NCBI RefSeq assembly: GCF_035582795.1 | Contig: NW_027445436.1 | Coordinates: 4,958,770 to 5,022,769 of the forward strand | Length of the DNA stretch: 64,000 nucleotides | Reading direction: 5' to 3' | Origin: Mycteria americana | Lineage: Eukaryota; Chordata; Aves; Ciconiiformes; Ciconiidae | Part shown: positions 22,632 to 35,414 of the stretch, piece after piece | Layout: each line of letters begins with the position of its first letter | How positions within the stretch are numbered: the first letter of the stretch is position 1 | Position numbers and translations under genes: made by a program | Notes under the pieces: model-generated | The model's input: only the letters and a program-made list of their open reading frames with translations | Database searches by the model: none | Told to the model about the DNA's origin: nothing

Positions 22632-23934
22632 TGGAATAATTGTTGGAGGTGACTTAGAAATTAAACTTATATTCACACTTTTAGGTAAGGCACAGCACTG
22701 AAGAAGCTTCCCAGGTGGAATGCGGCTGACATGCAAGGAATCCATTCCATGGAAGTTCCCTAGGCCTGCAACCTTAGATGATGGTAATGCCAGGGGAACT
22801 TGGTGTGCTGACTCTAAGAGGTACTGCTCGGAGGGTGGAGCGGTGTGGAGATACTGTGGCCAGGCTCTGCAATTATATGGGAACTTAAAGGTGTCATGGA
22901 ACTGATAAGCTGCATATTTGCTACCCTGGGCCAACAGCCTGCCACGTTTTTGACAAAATGCTGTCCTTTTGGTGAACTTTGCTCATTATAACATCATTAT
23001 AATACCAAAACACACCTCCATCCCAAAAGCTACCCGCCTCCAAGGTGCGACCACCCCTCACTGAGCTTGCGCTCTGAATTTTCCTAGCCTATACCTTTAA
23101 AAGCGAAGCGAGAAAACTTTACACCAATCCTAAACAAAGGTATGTATGACTAGAGTCACTCAAGCTCCACCCGAAAGGTGAAAGATAGTATAAAATGGCT
23201 TAAGAGAAAGAGAATGTTAGGGAAGACACCATCGTGTACCACTGACCTCTGGGATCAGTCGACGGGCTGAGCCTCTCTTCCCCCCCATTGGGACGCCTTT
23301 GGGTAAGATTCGAACACTTGGTTATTCCAAGTGCCTCCCCGAGAAACTTAGAAATCTCTCTAGAGTTGCTTTATTAACTTTTTAACGTGTTTGTAGCTGG
23401 CAGTGTTACTCATACTCTTGGTATTTGCACGTGCTTTGCAGACAGTGAATTTATCACCAGTAATCCAAAGAATCTGTGTGTCTGTTGCTCTAATAAACTG
23501 CACTCTTCATTGATCTAGCTGTGGTAGTTCTCATTGAACACGACCAGGCTCTTTAAGTGTGGCCGTGATAGTTCATGCAACATGACTAGACTGGGGGTGT
23601 AAGCGCGTTATTAGTGAATCCGTAATCGTGAAGTTCAGTACGCTGGACATGACCGGACTTATAACGTTGTAAATTAATGCTGTTGCCTTAGTGAAAGCCC
23701 TGAGAGGGCTCTGGTTCTGATAAGTGGCTATACACACAGTCCTTAGAAAATAAACCGTTGACCAAGTCTGAGACTAAGACTGGACCTAGCTGCACCTAGA
23801 CTCCTCTCTGAGAAGGAGTTTAGAAAGCAAGGGGCTCCTGCCTGAACCTCGTGACTCAACGGGAGGGTTCCCCCCGCCCCCCAGCCACTCCTCAGACTCC
23901 TATTTGTAACGTGACAGTAACTCTTAACGCAACA
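22632..23934 (+). repeat. 3' LTR of provirus D (start uncertain)
   Basis: The end is certain: CGCAACA at 23934, next to CACTC. TATAAAA is at 23189-23195, AATAAA at 23492-23497 and another at 23749-23754. The start is proposed at 22632 only because GGGGTGGATTACA before it resembles the polypurine tract of the ERVL-like elements. The 5' LTR has no U3 to compare. The last ~100 bp differ from the foldback arms at about five places including a 6-bp insertion. Confidence 0.6.
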
Positions 23935-24061
23935 CACTCACAACACCTTGAATTAAATGTAAATGTGCCCATGAAAGGTATGTCTAAATGACTATTAAAA
24001 GCATGCAAAATGTTTTTAAATACTTGTTTACATTACACATTATCACAATAAAAAGCCTATA

Positions 24062-24345
24062 TTCATAGAATCATAGAATCATAGAATGGTTTGGGTTGGA
24101 AGGGACCTTTAAAGGTCATCTAGTCCAACACCCCTGCAATGAGCAGGACCAACTAGATCAGGTTGCTCAAAGCCCCATCCAACCTGACCTTGAATGTTTC
24201 CAGGGATGGGGCATCTACCACCTCTCTGGGCAACCTGTTCCAGTGTTTCACCACCCTCATAGTAAAAAATTTCTTCCTTATATCTAGTCTGAATCTACCC
24301 TCTTTTAGTTTAAAACCATTACCCCTTGTCCTATCGCTACAGGCC
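24062..24345 (-). mobile_element. CR1 LINE 3' fragment
   Basis: The octamer tail (ATCATAGA units) at 24062-24088 and the conserved 3' end are followed on the minus strand by [11 protein letters not shown] and [15 protein letters not shown]. Similarity fades after about 24345. No catalytic domain. Confidence 0.92.
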
Positions 24346-24479
24346 CTACTAAAAAGTCTGTCCCCAATGTTCCCGATGTTGCCACCTGTCATTGCTTCTG
24401 CTGACATATATTGGACAAGTCCTATGTCTAGACTATCAATCCTCTCTTGCAATGTTAGGTTGTGTGATAAAAGCTCATC

Positions 24480-25640
24480 TGCACACCCACAAAGGAGCAC
24501 AGAGAGACAATGGTGGGGGGCAGGGGAAGCCCAAATAATACCCTGCCCTGGCTCCTCCCAGGCCCATCACAAGAGCCCTCAGCCCATCAAAGGCCCATCC
24601 CCACAAGTCCAGAGGAGCACAGAAGCACCCCAGCAGGTGGGAACCCAAATTACAGGCTCCCAAGGAAGGCACACCCTGTCTGGGTCCCTCCCAGGGCTGT
24701 CCCAGAAGAGCCTCAGCCCGTGTCCAGGTGTGACACCCATCAAGATAAGTCAACAACAGAGCACTTTTTGGCCTGAGGGTAGTTGCTGCCTAGGGGTATG
24801 GGACACATTATGGGATGCAGGGGAAGAGCATTTGGGGATTGCACAGAACTTATTATGGGATATTTAGGGGAGGAACCACAGGCAGGAAAAGGGAGGGATA
24901 TAGGTGATTTGGGGAGGAACAACTGTGGGAAAATAGATGGGTATGGGGATAAAAAGGGCCAGCTGTGTATAAATAGTTTGCTGGTCAGTACACTTGTCTG
25001 GCCATGTCCTGCAGCTGATCAGCGCAGCCTGTCCTATCTTCTTATTAAATTCCTTTCTAACTCTTTCCTGGGTGAGGGCTCTCTATTCTGTGTGCATGTG
25101 CATGTATGGGGGTGTGAGTGCCAGCAACTGGAGTCAGACCACAGGTTGGAGGACCTGTGTGCCTGGGTGCCAGCAAATGGAGAGACCCGAGTGAGTGGAC
25201 TTAAGTGCCAGCCACTGGAGTGGGTCCTTGGGTCACAGGGGCCCACGTGTCCATGGTGCCAGCAAATGGACTGGGACCACAGGCCAGAAGGCCCATGTGC
25301 CTGATTGCCAGCAACTGGAGAGACCCCAGTGAGTGAAACCAAGTGCGATCCACTGGAGTGGGACCAGGGATCAGAGGCCCATGTATCTGGGTGCCAGCAA
25401 CTGGAGTGAGTGCAGGTATGGGAGTGAGTGCAGGTATGAGAGTGAGTGTGTGAGCACTAGTGAAGATCAAGCCAGACTAGCCAGTGAGTAGGTGAAGTGG
25501 CCTGGGAGCCAGGTGTGAGACTATGGGAGGAGAGAGCTATTGGAGGGAGCAGGAGAGTCCTGGCAAGTTGCCAGAGAGACCATAGGGTCTGGGGGTTTCT
25601 AGGAGCAAGACCTGTGCATGTCTGTAAGGGCAAGACTGCA
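24480..25640 (+). other. Possible solo LTR with minisatellite
   Basis: GTGTATAAATAG (about 24965) followed by CTTATTAAATTCC (25038-25050) looks like an LTR promoter and weak polyadenylation signal, with a minisatellite after it. I cannot fix either end or a duplication, so it is only a candidate. I do not trust the open frames on either strand here. Confidence 0.35.
25111..25460. repeat. Minisatellite of TGCCAGCAACTGGAG-type units
   Basis: Seven or so imperfect units begin TGCCAGCAA(C/A)TGGA with alternating long and short spacers, giving a higher-order period near 135 bp. The last units collapse to GTGAGTGCAGGTATG repeats. Confidence 0.8.
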
Positions 25641-28559
25641 TTTACATACTAAACTTGTTAATAGGACAGCTTAAAGTTGTCAATGTGGTTCTGGATCAGC
25701 AGAATCCTCAGCACTCTGCATGATACAGACCTACATGACCAAGTTTATCATGTATTACTGCCTTGTTACTATGTAACTCTATAATTTCAGTTACTGACAG
25801 CTTCATTTGCTGTCATCAGGAACATAGCAATAAAAGCAGTGAAGTACAGTAAATGCTTACTGAAGCACTGTGTCAGCAGGGAGGATCCTCTGCCTGCAGC
25901 CTAGGAATGTGGTACTATCCATTAGACCTGTCAGAGTGACCCTAGATGTTATTTTTAACATGCAAAAGACTTGTGTTAAAGTCATACCCTTAAACATGTC
26001 CTTCACCTTTATCTCCTCCAGAGGATCTTGCCTATATGCACATCCTTATAAAACAGTCCTATGTAACCACTTAACACATTCACGGCCAGATGCAATGCAG
26101 AGCTTAGTTAAGGGCTGTGTACTTAAAATTTTAGGCACTTAACCCATAGAGTGGAGTGCAAAATTCATACATGTCATAGATTTAATCACTTCAAAGGCTA
26201 GCTAAAAAAATGTGTACAGAATACAGAGCTACCCAAAAAGGAAGAGTAGGGAAGGCTTTAGGCAACTGATGTGTCTGAACCATCCTTCCTCTCTTGGGGT
26301 TACAGCCATTCCCCAAGGCCTCTAGGGATTCACCTTCACCCACTTGAGGTTCTGATGTGTCTAATTCTCCCTTTATGTGATGGGGAAGGGCTTGAGCACT
26401 AATTGGATTTATGGACTTCCCGCACAGTAACTTAGTCCTACTGTCTTTGCCCTGGAGGAATCAGGGAACAGCTGCTTAGGCAGTGAACATTCCCTAAAAA
26501 CTCAGACACTTTTGGTTCCTCCTGTTGATGTACACGGCCTCCTTGCACATATATTTGTTTAGGAACTGTTGCTGCTATTACTTCTTTGGAGTAATACAAT
26601 TCATTATATGGCTGTTTTGCCCAACTAGCCTAAATTTGGGAATCCCTAGTATGGAATTCAAACCATGCATTTGTTTTACTTAAGCTGTGTACAAACATGA
26701 TCTGAGCAAGATAAAATTGGTCAACCATGCCAATTCATGTGTTGAGGAATTTTTATTGTACCCCTTGAGGCAAATTAAACACACGCTTGTGCTTAAATAT
26801 AAAAATATTTGATGAACAATGCATTGGACAGAGTCCTACTGCCATAAGCAGTTCTATAAGGAGTCTGCAAAAATGCTTAACAAGCTGATTATTCATTATA
26901 TACACGTACACCTGCACCAATCATGTGAGTGTTGGCATCAGATGCCTTAGCCCAGTGTTTGGTTCATCCGCCAGCACCAGCTCTGTTGACCAAAGGTGGC
27001 CCCTGAGAACTCAGAACCTTGAGAACATTCCAAGGTTGCTGCAATACGAAGCATTTCTTATCACCAAGGGAAACTTCACTCCCTTACAGGGAGTCCTTCT
27101 GTCTCTGGCATTCCTGCTTCCAGCCAGTTTAACCCCTTCTGCAGTTAGGCCTTCTTGCCCTCCATGCCAGATCATTCCTTGTTCATGAATTACCACTGCT
27201 AAGCAGTTACAATTTGAATTTCCCCTTCTCATGTATATAAACTTTGTGTATGAGTATGTATGTATCTATATACAGCTAGCCATACCAGTTTATAGATAAC
27301 TACTGCATTTTGAACCCCCTTTCACTGGAGGTCCAGTTCATATTATCAATTACATCATTCTTGTTACAATGTTTGAAGGATATTTACTATACTACATTAA
27401 TCCCAGTTTGTTTCTTCACTGAGAAAGTCTTGGAGAACTGCTCTTAAAATGGTGAATTTTCCATTTCAGCTACACATCCAGATGAACAGGAGACTTGGCC
27501 AAACCAAATCAAGTCTTTCATCCAGAATCAGTATTATACCATTCATACTCATGGCATATTTTCAGTTTTCAACCAGGGTCATTTGGTCATGCTTAATCTT
27601 CCAGCAGCTTTGATTGACCATTAATTATTCCTGCTGTATTTTGGAAGAGCTGTCAGTACATCTTGGACAACTCATTTGTGTAAACACTCACATGGATTGG
27701 GACGTATTTAGAATTTACTCTTTAAAAAAAAAAACAACCAAAAAACCCAGACCTTGAAGGCTTTTGGCTTTAATAACCTGAGTTGCAGTATATATGAGCT
27801 GTAATGCCACACTTTAAAAAACCCAACACAAGATATAGGGCAGACTTCAAAACTGAAACTATTCATTTGGAGGGAAAGTATCCTTTGCATTATATGCAAT
27901 TTCAGGTTCTTGGGATGGCAAGGGTTAAACGCTAAAGGAGCTTAAGTTACAGGAACAGGTAGGTACCTGGAACTACTGCTGGCCTTTGCTCAAAGAAAGC
28001 AGAAAGCTTTGAACAAGCAGGGTCCCAGGAGGGGAGCTGTGAATGGCTCCAAGCATCAATTCAGGATGGGTGTCAAAAACTAATGCTTTTTCAAGGGGCT
28101 CTGCAGAAAGGCAGAGGGACTGATTTTCATGAGAAAAAAAGTTATCTTTTAGTACATCCACTTGCAACTTAATCTAGGAAAGTGTCTACACTTTTTTCTA
28201 AATCGTAAAAAAAAAAGAAAAAAAAGCCAGGATTGTTTTGTGTGAGATTTTCCTGTTTTGAGTCATTTTGCTACCTGAAAAAATCACATTTACACGGCAA
28301 AGAATGCTTAGTGGCTACTTCCTCAAACACAGTTACAACCAGCCAAAAGAAAACTTACTGGTCATTTAGGCACAGATCTAAATCAGAACCAGATAAACCA
28401 AATTTTGGACAAGCTCTGCTGGAGATCACTGAGGCCTGGGCTCATTTGTAGGTGGTTCTCACTACAGGAGAGGTGACTCCGGGGTCTAGACAGGGCAACT
28501 CCCCAGCTCTGGTCTTCAAGAAGCCCAAGGTTTATCCTAGGAGGCAAAAATAAACAGAA
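25641..28559. other. Non-coding, no feature recognised
   Basis: Single-copy-looking DNA without CR1 tails, LTR ends or long frames that resemble known proteins. Confidence 0.5.
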
Positions 28560-29490
28560 GGCATCTCGCAGCGAGCTGTACCCCACTCTCTTTTGCCTCC
28601 TGCGGGGTGTGCGGAGCCCGGGCGGGGTGAGCCCTCCCAGCTCTTACCGGCTGCAGGAAGAGTGACGAGCTAGAACGCAGTCTGGTTTTAGCTCTGGGGA
28701 CGTAGGAAAAACCGCTTCACGTTTAAGTAACACCCCCCCCCACCCCCTTTTTTTTTTCCTCGCCTGCCTCTGGGCTTGCAGTAGCGCCGGAGAGACACCC
28801 GGGAGGGAGCTCAGCTGCCATGTCTCAGCCCAGGAAAGGGAGGCAGCCGACCTCCTCCAAGCCTGCAGGGGCTGGAGCCGCGAGGGCCTGGGCGGTAAGG
28901 TGGTGCAGGCTGACTCAGGGGGAGACAGGGGACGGGAGCGGGCGGGCTCCGCGTTGTGGACTGCCTGCGGAGTCCGCTGAAACAACGGGGAGGCTCATGG
29001 GGCAGGAGGGACAGCCCCGCTGTGGGACAGCGGGTCTGCACGCAAAGTGGTAGGAGCTCAGGGTAATCCGGGCAGCGTAGGGTAGGGCGAGACAGAGGGG
29101 TCCAGGGAGCCAGGGAGCGCGGAGGGCGCCCTCCTGCTGGGCTGGGACGCGCACTCCGCTCCGTCTGCCCTCCCTCCCACCAGCGTCGCCTCCGCTTGGA
29201 GCCCAGCGGTGGGCGGGTGGGGGGCGGGATGGTACTGGGCTGTACTATGCTGCCCGAGAGGAGAAGCGAGTGATGGCTATGGCTTTTGCGCCATGGTAAA
29301 TACGTGGGGCACTGCCCCTCCCTGCAGGAGCCATGAATACTGAGGGGGCGGAGCAGGAGCGTCGCAGGGCTGGGCTTGGGGCTCTGCGGTGTGAGGGGGC
29401 TCAGCCCGGCAGGATAGGTGTGATCTCCGGCTCGGCCCATCTGTGCAGCCTGTGCAAGCTGTGCCCGCCCCCCCCCCCCCCCCCCCCGCC
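28560..29490 (+). promoter_or_regulatory. CpG-rich promoter region of a candidate host gene
   Basis: The local base composition jumps to GC-rich with frequent CpG, unlike the AT-rich flanks. It contains GGGCGGGG-type boxes and a first-exon-like start at 28820. Poly-C at 28731-28745 and a 20-bp C run at 29468-29487 lie inside. This looks like a vertebrate CpG-island promoter. Long frames on the minus strand here are a by-product of GC content. Confidence 0.65.
28820..28894 (+). CDS. Candidate host gene, first coding exon
   Basis: ATG in a good context (GCTGCCATGT) opens 25 codons, MSQPRKGRQPTSS..., rich in Lys/Arg, Ser, Ala and Gly, and ends at a consensus donor (GCG|GTAAGG at 28895) in phase 0. 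It sits in the CpG-rich region, as a first exon should. I do not recognise the protein. If real, it joins in frame to the possible exon at 34685. It could be a degenerate sex-linked copy or an untranslated exon. Confidence 0.45.
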
Positions 29491-32400
29491 CCTGCCAGAG
29501 GTGACACAAAGTCACAAAGTTTGGGAATTGCTGCATTAAATGATGACAGGAACATTAAAGGCCTCTGTAGTCCTGGGTCATTGAATCTTAGGTATGAAAA
29601 GATATTAAGACAACATTGCTATATGCATTCAGATAAAGAAACCACTCCTCCACACGCTCTGCTGGAAATCACTCTTTATAATTATTTGCACCAGAATATC
29701 ACCTGCTGACCTCTGCTAACCTCATGTGAGACTGGAGTCTTCTTTTGTCCAGTGCTGTACATGCATCATACAGGGCAGTTTCTACCTGGAAGACCTGATC
29801 TAAAGGTTAAGTAAGCAAAGCAGGAAAGGTATAACAGAGGAAATGGACACAAAAGAGATTTGTTATTTTTTCCACCAAGGTTTTTACTGGGTGTTTTATT
29901 TAAAGCAGAATGTGATTGCTGTAAGAAGAATCTAGTTTTCACCTATCCATTCCTTACATTTCTTGATTGTAGTTCCTTGACACATCTTTCCATCTTGCTG
30001 TTTTTTGAACAGCATCACAGATCTGTCTTTTTCCCTATTTCAACTGAAAACAAGGGTCAGATTCCTATCAGCATAAAATGATATATCTCCTTTAATATCT
30101 ATAGTGCTATGTTAGTTGATGTCAGCTGAGAATCTGGCAAGTAGACTTCCCTTCTTACCCAGTTACTGAACATGTCATCACTGCAGTCCTCCAAGATGCT
30201 ATGTAATGGCTTTGAACCAAAGATGTGTTAATGCTGATGGGACTCTTGAGGCCTAGAAAGAATTTCAGTCTTGCTTGAAGTAAGCCCTTTAGCTAAGTTC
30301 TGATTTTTGCAAGTGCAGACTGAAAAATGCAGTTGTGAGTTCAGTTATTAGTATTTTGCTCTGTACTTTTCACTTAAGGTCATTTACTTTCTAGTTTATG
30401 AATGCCCATATCAGAAGGTAAAGGTGCATCTATAAAATGATAGCATCGTGGCATTTTTGTACACTGTAGAACATGATGAAGATCTTAAGATAAACTTTCT
30501 TGTTTATGATACTTCTTTTTCTTTGTTTATTTTGGGATAGATTTTGTGAAGATATTATGATTATGGGTGGTTTTGCATACTATGTTATTAGTTAATAAAC
30601 TGGGAAAATATTTTGGGCCAACTTGATTTTCTAACAACTATAAGGAACAGTTGTTAGAAGTTTAAACTTTAAAATATAACTTAAACTGTATGCTGAGTGG
30701 TTTTTGTGACAGAGCTGGAGCTGCTCCTGTCAATTGGTCTGCTAATGGATATGTTATTACTGTGTGAATACATTGGTTTGGCACTGTAAGGAAAGATGAG
30801 CAGAAAAAGGAAAGAATGACCAAAGAAAAAAACATCTCTCCCACACATTTGGGGAATGTAAGGGAGCAAGATGTACATACTAGCCCTGAAAAACAGCTTA
30901 ATCTCTAGCTGAGCAGACTGATTTTTTTTTTAAATTTTTTAAAAAAATTTTTAACTAGAAGCTTCAAAGCTTGGAAATACAGAGCAGCAAAGAGCTGTTA
31001 AAGACAGTTTTTAAACCAAGGTCCCTTTTCTTACTTTAAACATGAGCTGTTTAGGGAATCAGTGTGGTCTACCCAGAAGGTATATGAGGAAGTTGTGCTT
31101 TCCTAGGTTACCTCCTCAGGATGGCAAACTTTTAAGTGTGATAATACTTTCATAAACTGTTTTATTATCTGAGGTCAGAGAGTATTGGTGCTTAATGTAT
31201 ACATGGCTGCCCGATTCCAACTGACTGGATAAAAAAAATACTTTGATCTGGACATACATGCCTTGTTGCAACTGTTAAAATAAATAGTGTTTGGATTTTA
31301 AGTCAAAGTCTCATTATTAAAGATGCTGTTTGGCATATGCTTCTGGAGGAAAGACTGTAAGCATTTAATCTGCATCCTACTTGAGTTTGGGGGTGACAAA
31401 GCTGTGGTCCTTGTCCATTCCTTGTAGTCTGTGGACAGTGAAATTGGCCTGAGGTCCCCCAGGGATGTGGAGCTTTAAAGGTGGTTGAGAGAGTCCTGTC
31501 AACCCCATTGTCCTGCTCTTTACCTGCCCCCAAATGCTCTGCAGGGACCACAGAGTACTGTACCTGACAGCCTGGTCTAGGGATAAGAAAACAGAAGTCT
31601 ATGCTGAGGTAGGCAAATGTACAAGCCTTGGCTCCTAAGAGGGGACACTCTGAGCTTCATCCATCTGCTGAGACACAGTGTATGCCCCCCATCTTAGTCC
31701 TGGGACTGGGCATCCTATTGATGCTGTGGCTCCTGTCTGGCCTGGGTTTCCTTTGTATGGAGACTAGGAGAAGGACTTAGCAAGGAAGGGTAACACCTGA
31801 TTTGGCCCTGATAAAAGTCTGGCATGCTCAGTGCTACATAGGGCTCCTGCATTCTATAGATGAAGCTAGAGAGACCAGGGACGAATTGAGGCATAAAACT
31901 CTTTGAACTGCAACTTGATTTAGGAAGAAAAAAAGAAAAGAAAAAAATTCTGGAGTTAAATTGGTGTTACTGCTTTTATAACTATGTCTAAACTCAAAGA
32001 AACAAACAAATAAAAGCAACAAACTACAGACCATGCACAGAAAGGCGTGCTTGCATTGTTAGCCAACTTTCATGATAATAAATATTCAAGTGGACAACCC
32101 TGTGAAGCCTAGCATTACATGCAGTATGCTTTCACAATTCTACACAAGCTAAATGCTATCTACATTGATAACAATAAGACCTGTAGCTGGATTCAGGGTA
32201 GCACTTGACTTTTAGTGTTGTGATGCTGAGAGTATTGATTTAGGAATAGAGCCTGTTCTACATTACAGAGCCTTTTTTGTGTAGGAACTCTAGTTCCTGA
32301 ACCATATAGCTATGACGGCTCTGGTACAGTTATGCTTTTGTCAGCAAAAGCACTCTCACTGATATTGCTTTTACTGGTATGTGTGTGGTGTGCTTTTACT

Positions 32401-33873
32401 AAACCAGTTATCTGTGCTTTTTACTGGTACAATTGTGTCTGTACTGAAAGTGCTTTAGTAGGGCAGTGAATCAGTTCACCTGTTACCTGAAAAGACAACC
32501 TAAGTAAGTGACTTGTTCTTCCTCTGAAGAGGCAAAATTGGAATATGAGAATAGTATTTTTAATTTAAAAACTTGTCAAGTATCTTATTGATGCCCAAAC
32601 TCATTTTAAAAACTTGAATTGTTAGAGGTTTTGTTTAAAAAAAAAAGTTTTTGAAACTTTTGTTCTGTACTACCATAATGGAAATAGATTAGAGACATGT
32701 AATTTTTTTTCTTTTGGTTTTACTTTGTTCATTCAACAGCCTGTTTTCCCAGGCTGTCTAATGAGCTTGAACACATTCCAGTTGAAAATAGTGCAGTGAT
32801 ACATGGATCATTATTTTCTCCCTGTAGCCATGTAAAGAAAATGCTGTAGGAACTCGTTGCTTTAATGGGTTAGCAAACTTTACCTCCTGCTATTCAACCC
32901 ACAAAACAATAAGGAAATAAATGGGTCCAAAATCATCTCCTCTCTCTACTTAACAAAACAGACCAGACATGAATCCTCATTCTCAGATGTTTGAGTTGCT
33001 GTGGAAAGTTATACTAGCCAAGATAATGATAATAACTATATTACATTGTCTTTTATAGTAATTGTAAAATCTCTTGCTTATTTTTACATTTTGGGGGGTT
33101 TTGTTATAAAGATTAAACAACATTTTTTTAAAAAAGATTTTTTTGAGGGACCATATTCACTGCTTTTCACAGATATATAGAGTAAAGCTTGCACTGAATA
33201 CCTGGGTGCATGCTGAATAAACTGTGTGTTACTGTATGTTGTCACATGCAGGGGACAAACAGGACTGCATTTCAGGTGAGGTGAAAGCAAGAAGTTTAAT
33301 GTCTTGGAGGGGATGAAAGATAGAGGAGGTTTGGGGAATCTAGTAGAACTGGATTCCCTAATGTGTACTTGTGCCTGAACTATTACAGAGATTATTTTTT
33401 GTATATCAATAATATAATTATAGAAATTATAGTAACAGCTGTCTTCCAGGTAAGGAGGGCTGGGTGTAATGAGCATTTGAATGTTTCCGAGGAAAGTTCA
33501 GATGCTGAAATGGATGTTCATGATTGCATGTTTAATGTTGGTCTCTCAGGGACCTGTTCAGTTTCTGCTGAAGCCTGTGGGACTGACAGCATTACTGAAG
33601 CAAGTATCAGTTAGAGAGCACTGTGCAGATGAAGAATGATTGATAAGCTTAATTATCTTCCATAACTTCTCACAAGAACAATAGTCTTAAATATACTGCC
33701 CTGAAAATCATTACTTTCCAACTGTGATTTCTCTTGAAGTTATCCATCGGATCACTTAGAAATCCTGTAAACCATTAGTGAGAAAGAAAACTTATAATGT
33801 TCCATTCTCTCATATTATGGTAGGTGAAATGGATCATACATGCACTAAGATATTTGGGAATCTCTCTACATAG
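28895..33873. other. Putative intron, no other feature recognised
   Basis: After the GC-rich part ends near 29500 the sequence is AT-rich and unique-looking. I found no repeats with clear ends and no convincing exons. Confidence 0.45.
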
Positions 33874-33878
33874 AAGGT

Positions 33879-34632
33879 TGTGAGAGACTGAAAGAGTTAA
33901 TGTCTCAAACATTGTGGCAAGGCGAGGCGCGATTTGCATGGCAACGGCAGGTCGCCTAGCACGGGACAGGGGAGAGTGCGTTGAAGGATGCGCAGTTCCG
34001 GGTTCTGACAGACCTTACCATATATGGCCAGAGGTCACACAGGGTTATCTGAGGAAGGGGCTTGCGACCACCCGAGAGACCCCTCGCGACCACCCCCCTC
34101 CCCCAGCGCCTGCGCAGAAGATTGAGAACTTTCTAGAACAAGAACCATATAAGGCCTCAAGGGGGCGTAACCAGAGGTGGGGACTAGAGTATAAAAGACA
34201 CGCCCCCAGGGAACCACGTATGCCCATCACCGGAGGATTGCCATGCCTGTCATTGTCATCATGGGATCTAAGGGTGGTGATACTTTTCCTTTCTCTATCC
34301 TCCTCTCTTGTCCTTTCCTTTTCTCGCTTCTCTCTTCCTCTACTCTTCCACTATATATCAGTTTGGGATAAATTGTGACGGGTTGCCTGGAAAATAGCTC
34401 CATTGCCAAATTGCCTCTGTTCATTCATTGAGCTTGCCAGTTCGTTAAGTTTGTCTGTTTGTCAAATTTGCCAGTTAATAAAATTTCTAGTCGGACTGTT
34501 CCTCTGAGTCATTGTCGTGACTCTACCGGCCCCGCAGCTCTGCCGAGCAGAGATTGGCCTTCATCGGTACACAAACCCTCGGGGAATCAAAAAGATTCAC
34601 CCATCTCGCAACCCACTGAGTGGGACGGGACA
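33879..34632 (+). mobile_element. Solo LTR, 5-bp duplication AAGGT
   Basis: A 754-bp LTR starting TGTGAGAGAC and ending GGGACA, flanked by AAGGT (33874-33878 and 34633-34637). TATAAAA is at 34190-34196 and AATAAA at 34477-34482. No related copy occurs in the window, so the family is not assigned. It ends 52 bp before the possible splice acceptor at 34684. Confidence 0.88.
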
Positions 34633-34684
34633 AAGGTATAATTCAAGATCTTAATAATTACGCATTTATTTTCTATACTTACAG

Positions 34685-34750
34685 CATGGTGACAAGAAGG
34701 CAAGTGGAGCTTCTTCCAAATTGGGAGAGAAAAAAGCAGAAGTGGCAGAG
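34685..34750 (+). CDS. Candidate host gene, second exon
   Basis: A pyrimidine-rich acceptor (TTTTCTATACTTACAG, ending 34684) precedes 22 codons, HGDKKASGASSKLGEKK..., ending at a donor AGAG|GTAAAT. Both borders are phase 0, compatible with the exon at 28820-28894, and the product has a similar Lys/Ser/Ala-rich composition. A solo LTR ends 52 bp upstream but leaves branch-point and pyrimidine tract in place. Short length makes this only moderately secure. Confidence 0.4.
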
Positions 34751-35414
34751 GTAAATTCAAGTGTTTTATCATATTAAGAAGAAAAGTTGGTAATTAATTT
34801 CCTCCTATACAAATTTCTGTCTTCTGATAGCAAAGTAGTGATTTTCAGATAATTGATTGGTGACTGTAGTCACACAATTCATTCCAGAAATATGTAATTT
34901 TGTCTTGTGCTGTTGAGCAGCCTAATGGAAATATTTCTTTGATTTGCTCCTCTTTTCACTAAATATTTCATGTATCAGTGGAAATTCAGGATCTCGGTGG
35001 ATGTGTCTATTTTACAGTGCAGGTGCACTTTGGTATGCATCTGATTCTACTGGTTTTTTGATTGTCCAGAAGCAGGGATGAAGTGGAGTGCACTGTGGCT
35101 CTTCCTACCTTGTCTGCATCCTGGCTTTTCTTCCAAAGGGAGAATTCATATGTGGATGGTGCATGTCGGCCATCTCCTGACACACTTGCAAATATGTGGT
35201 CAGTGCTGTATTTTAGAAAAATACTTCTCTCTGAAGATACTGCCTCCATCAGGAATTGGTATTTATAGTTCAAGAGTTCCTGCTGGGTTATAACATTGAG
35301 TTTACAATAAACAATTTTATAGTCCGAGTATAGTGGCTATTATTAACAATCAAAAGCTATATGGATTGTGCACAGTGTTAGGAACAGTACTATGAAGGGT
35401 TACCCCTTTCCCAG
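34751..35414. other. Putative intron
   Basis: No repeat or gene recognised. Confidence 0.4.

Larger units (their letters stand above)
16627..23934 (+). mobile_element. Provirus D, tRNA-Ser primed, foldback 5' LTR
   Basis: Bounded by a 5-bp duplication CACTC (16622-16626 and 23935-23939). Order: inverted-repeat 5' LTR (16627-16866), serine primer site, coiled-coil first gene, protease, partial reverse transcriptase, env split by a CR1, and one normal 3' LTR. Its proteins are not close to those of A/B or C/E/F/G. The coiled-coil first gene recalls the avian ENS-1/ERNI (Soprano) retroelement family, but I cannot confirm that without a search. Most of pol (reverse transcriptase palm to integrase) is deleted. 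Confidence 0.85.

Noticed and set aside
28811..29536. Long proline-rich open frame on the minus strand
   Set aside because: It lies antisense in a GC-rich CpG island, where stop codons are rare by composition, and it has no recognisable domain.
33914..34378. 154-codon open frame
   Set aside because: It lies wholly inside the solo LTR at 33879-34632 and has no protein-like conservation signals.
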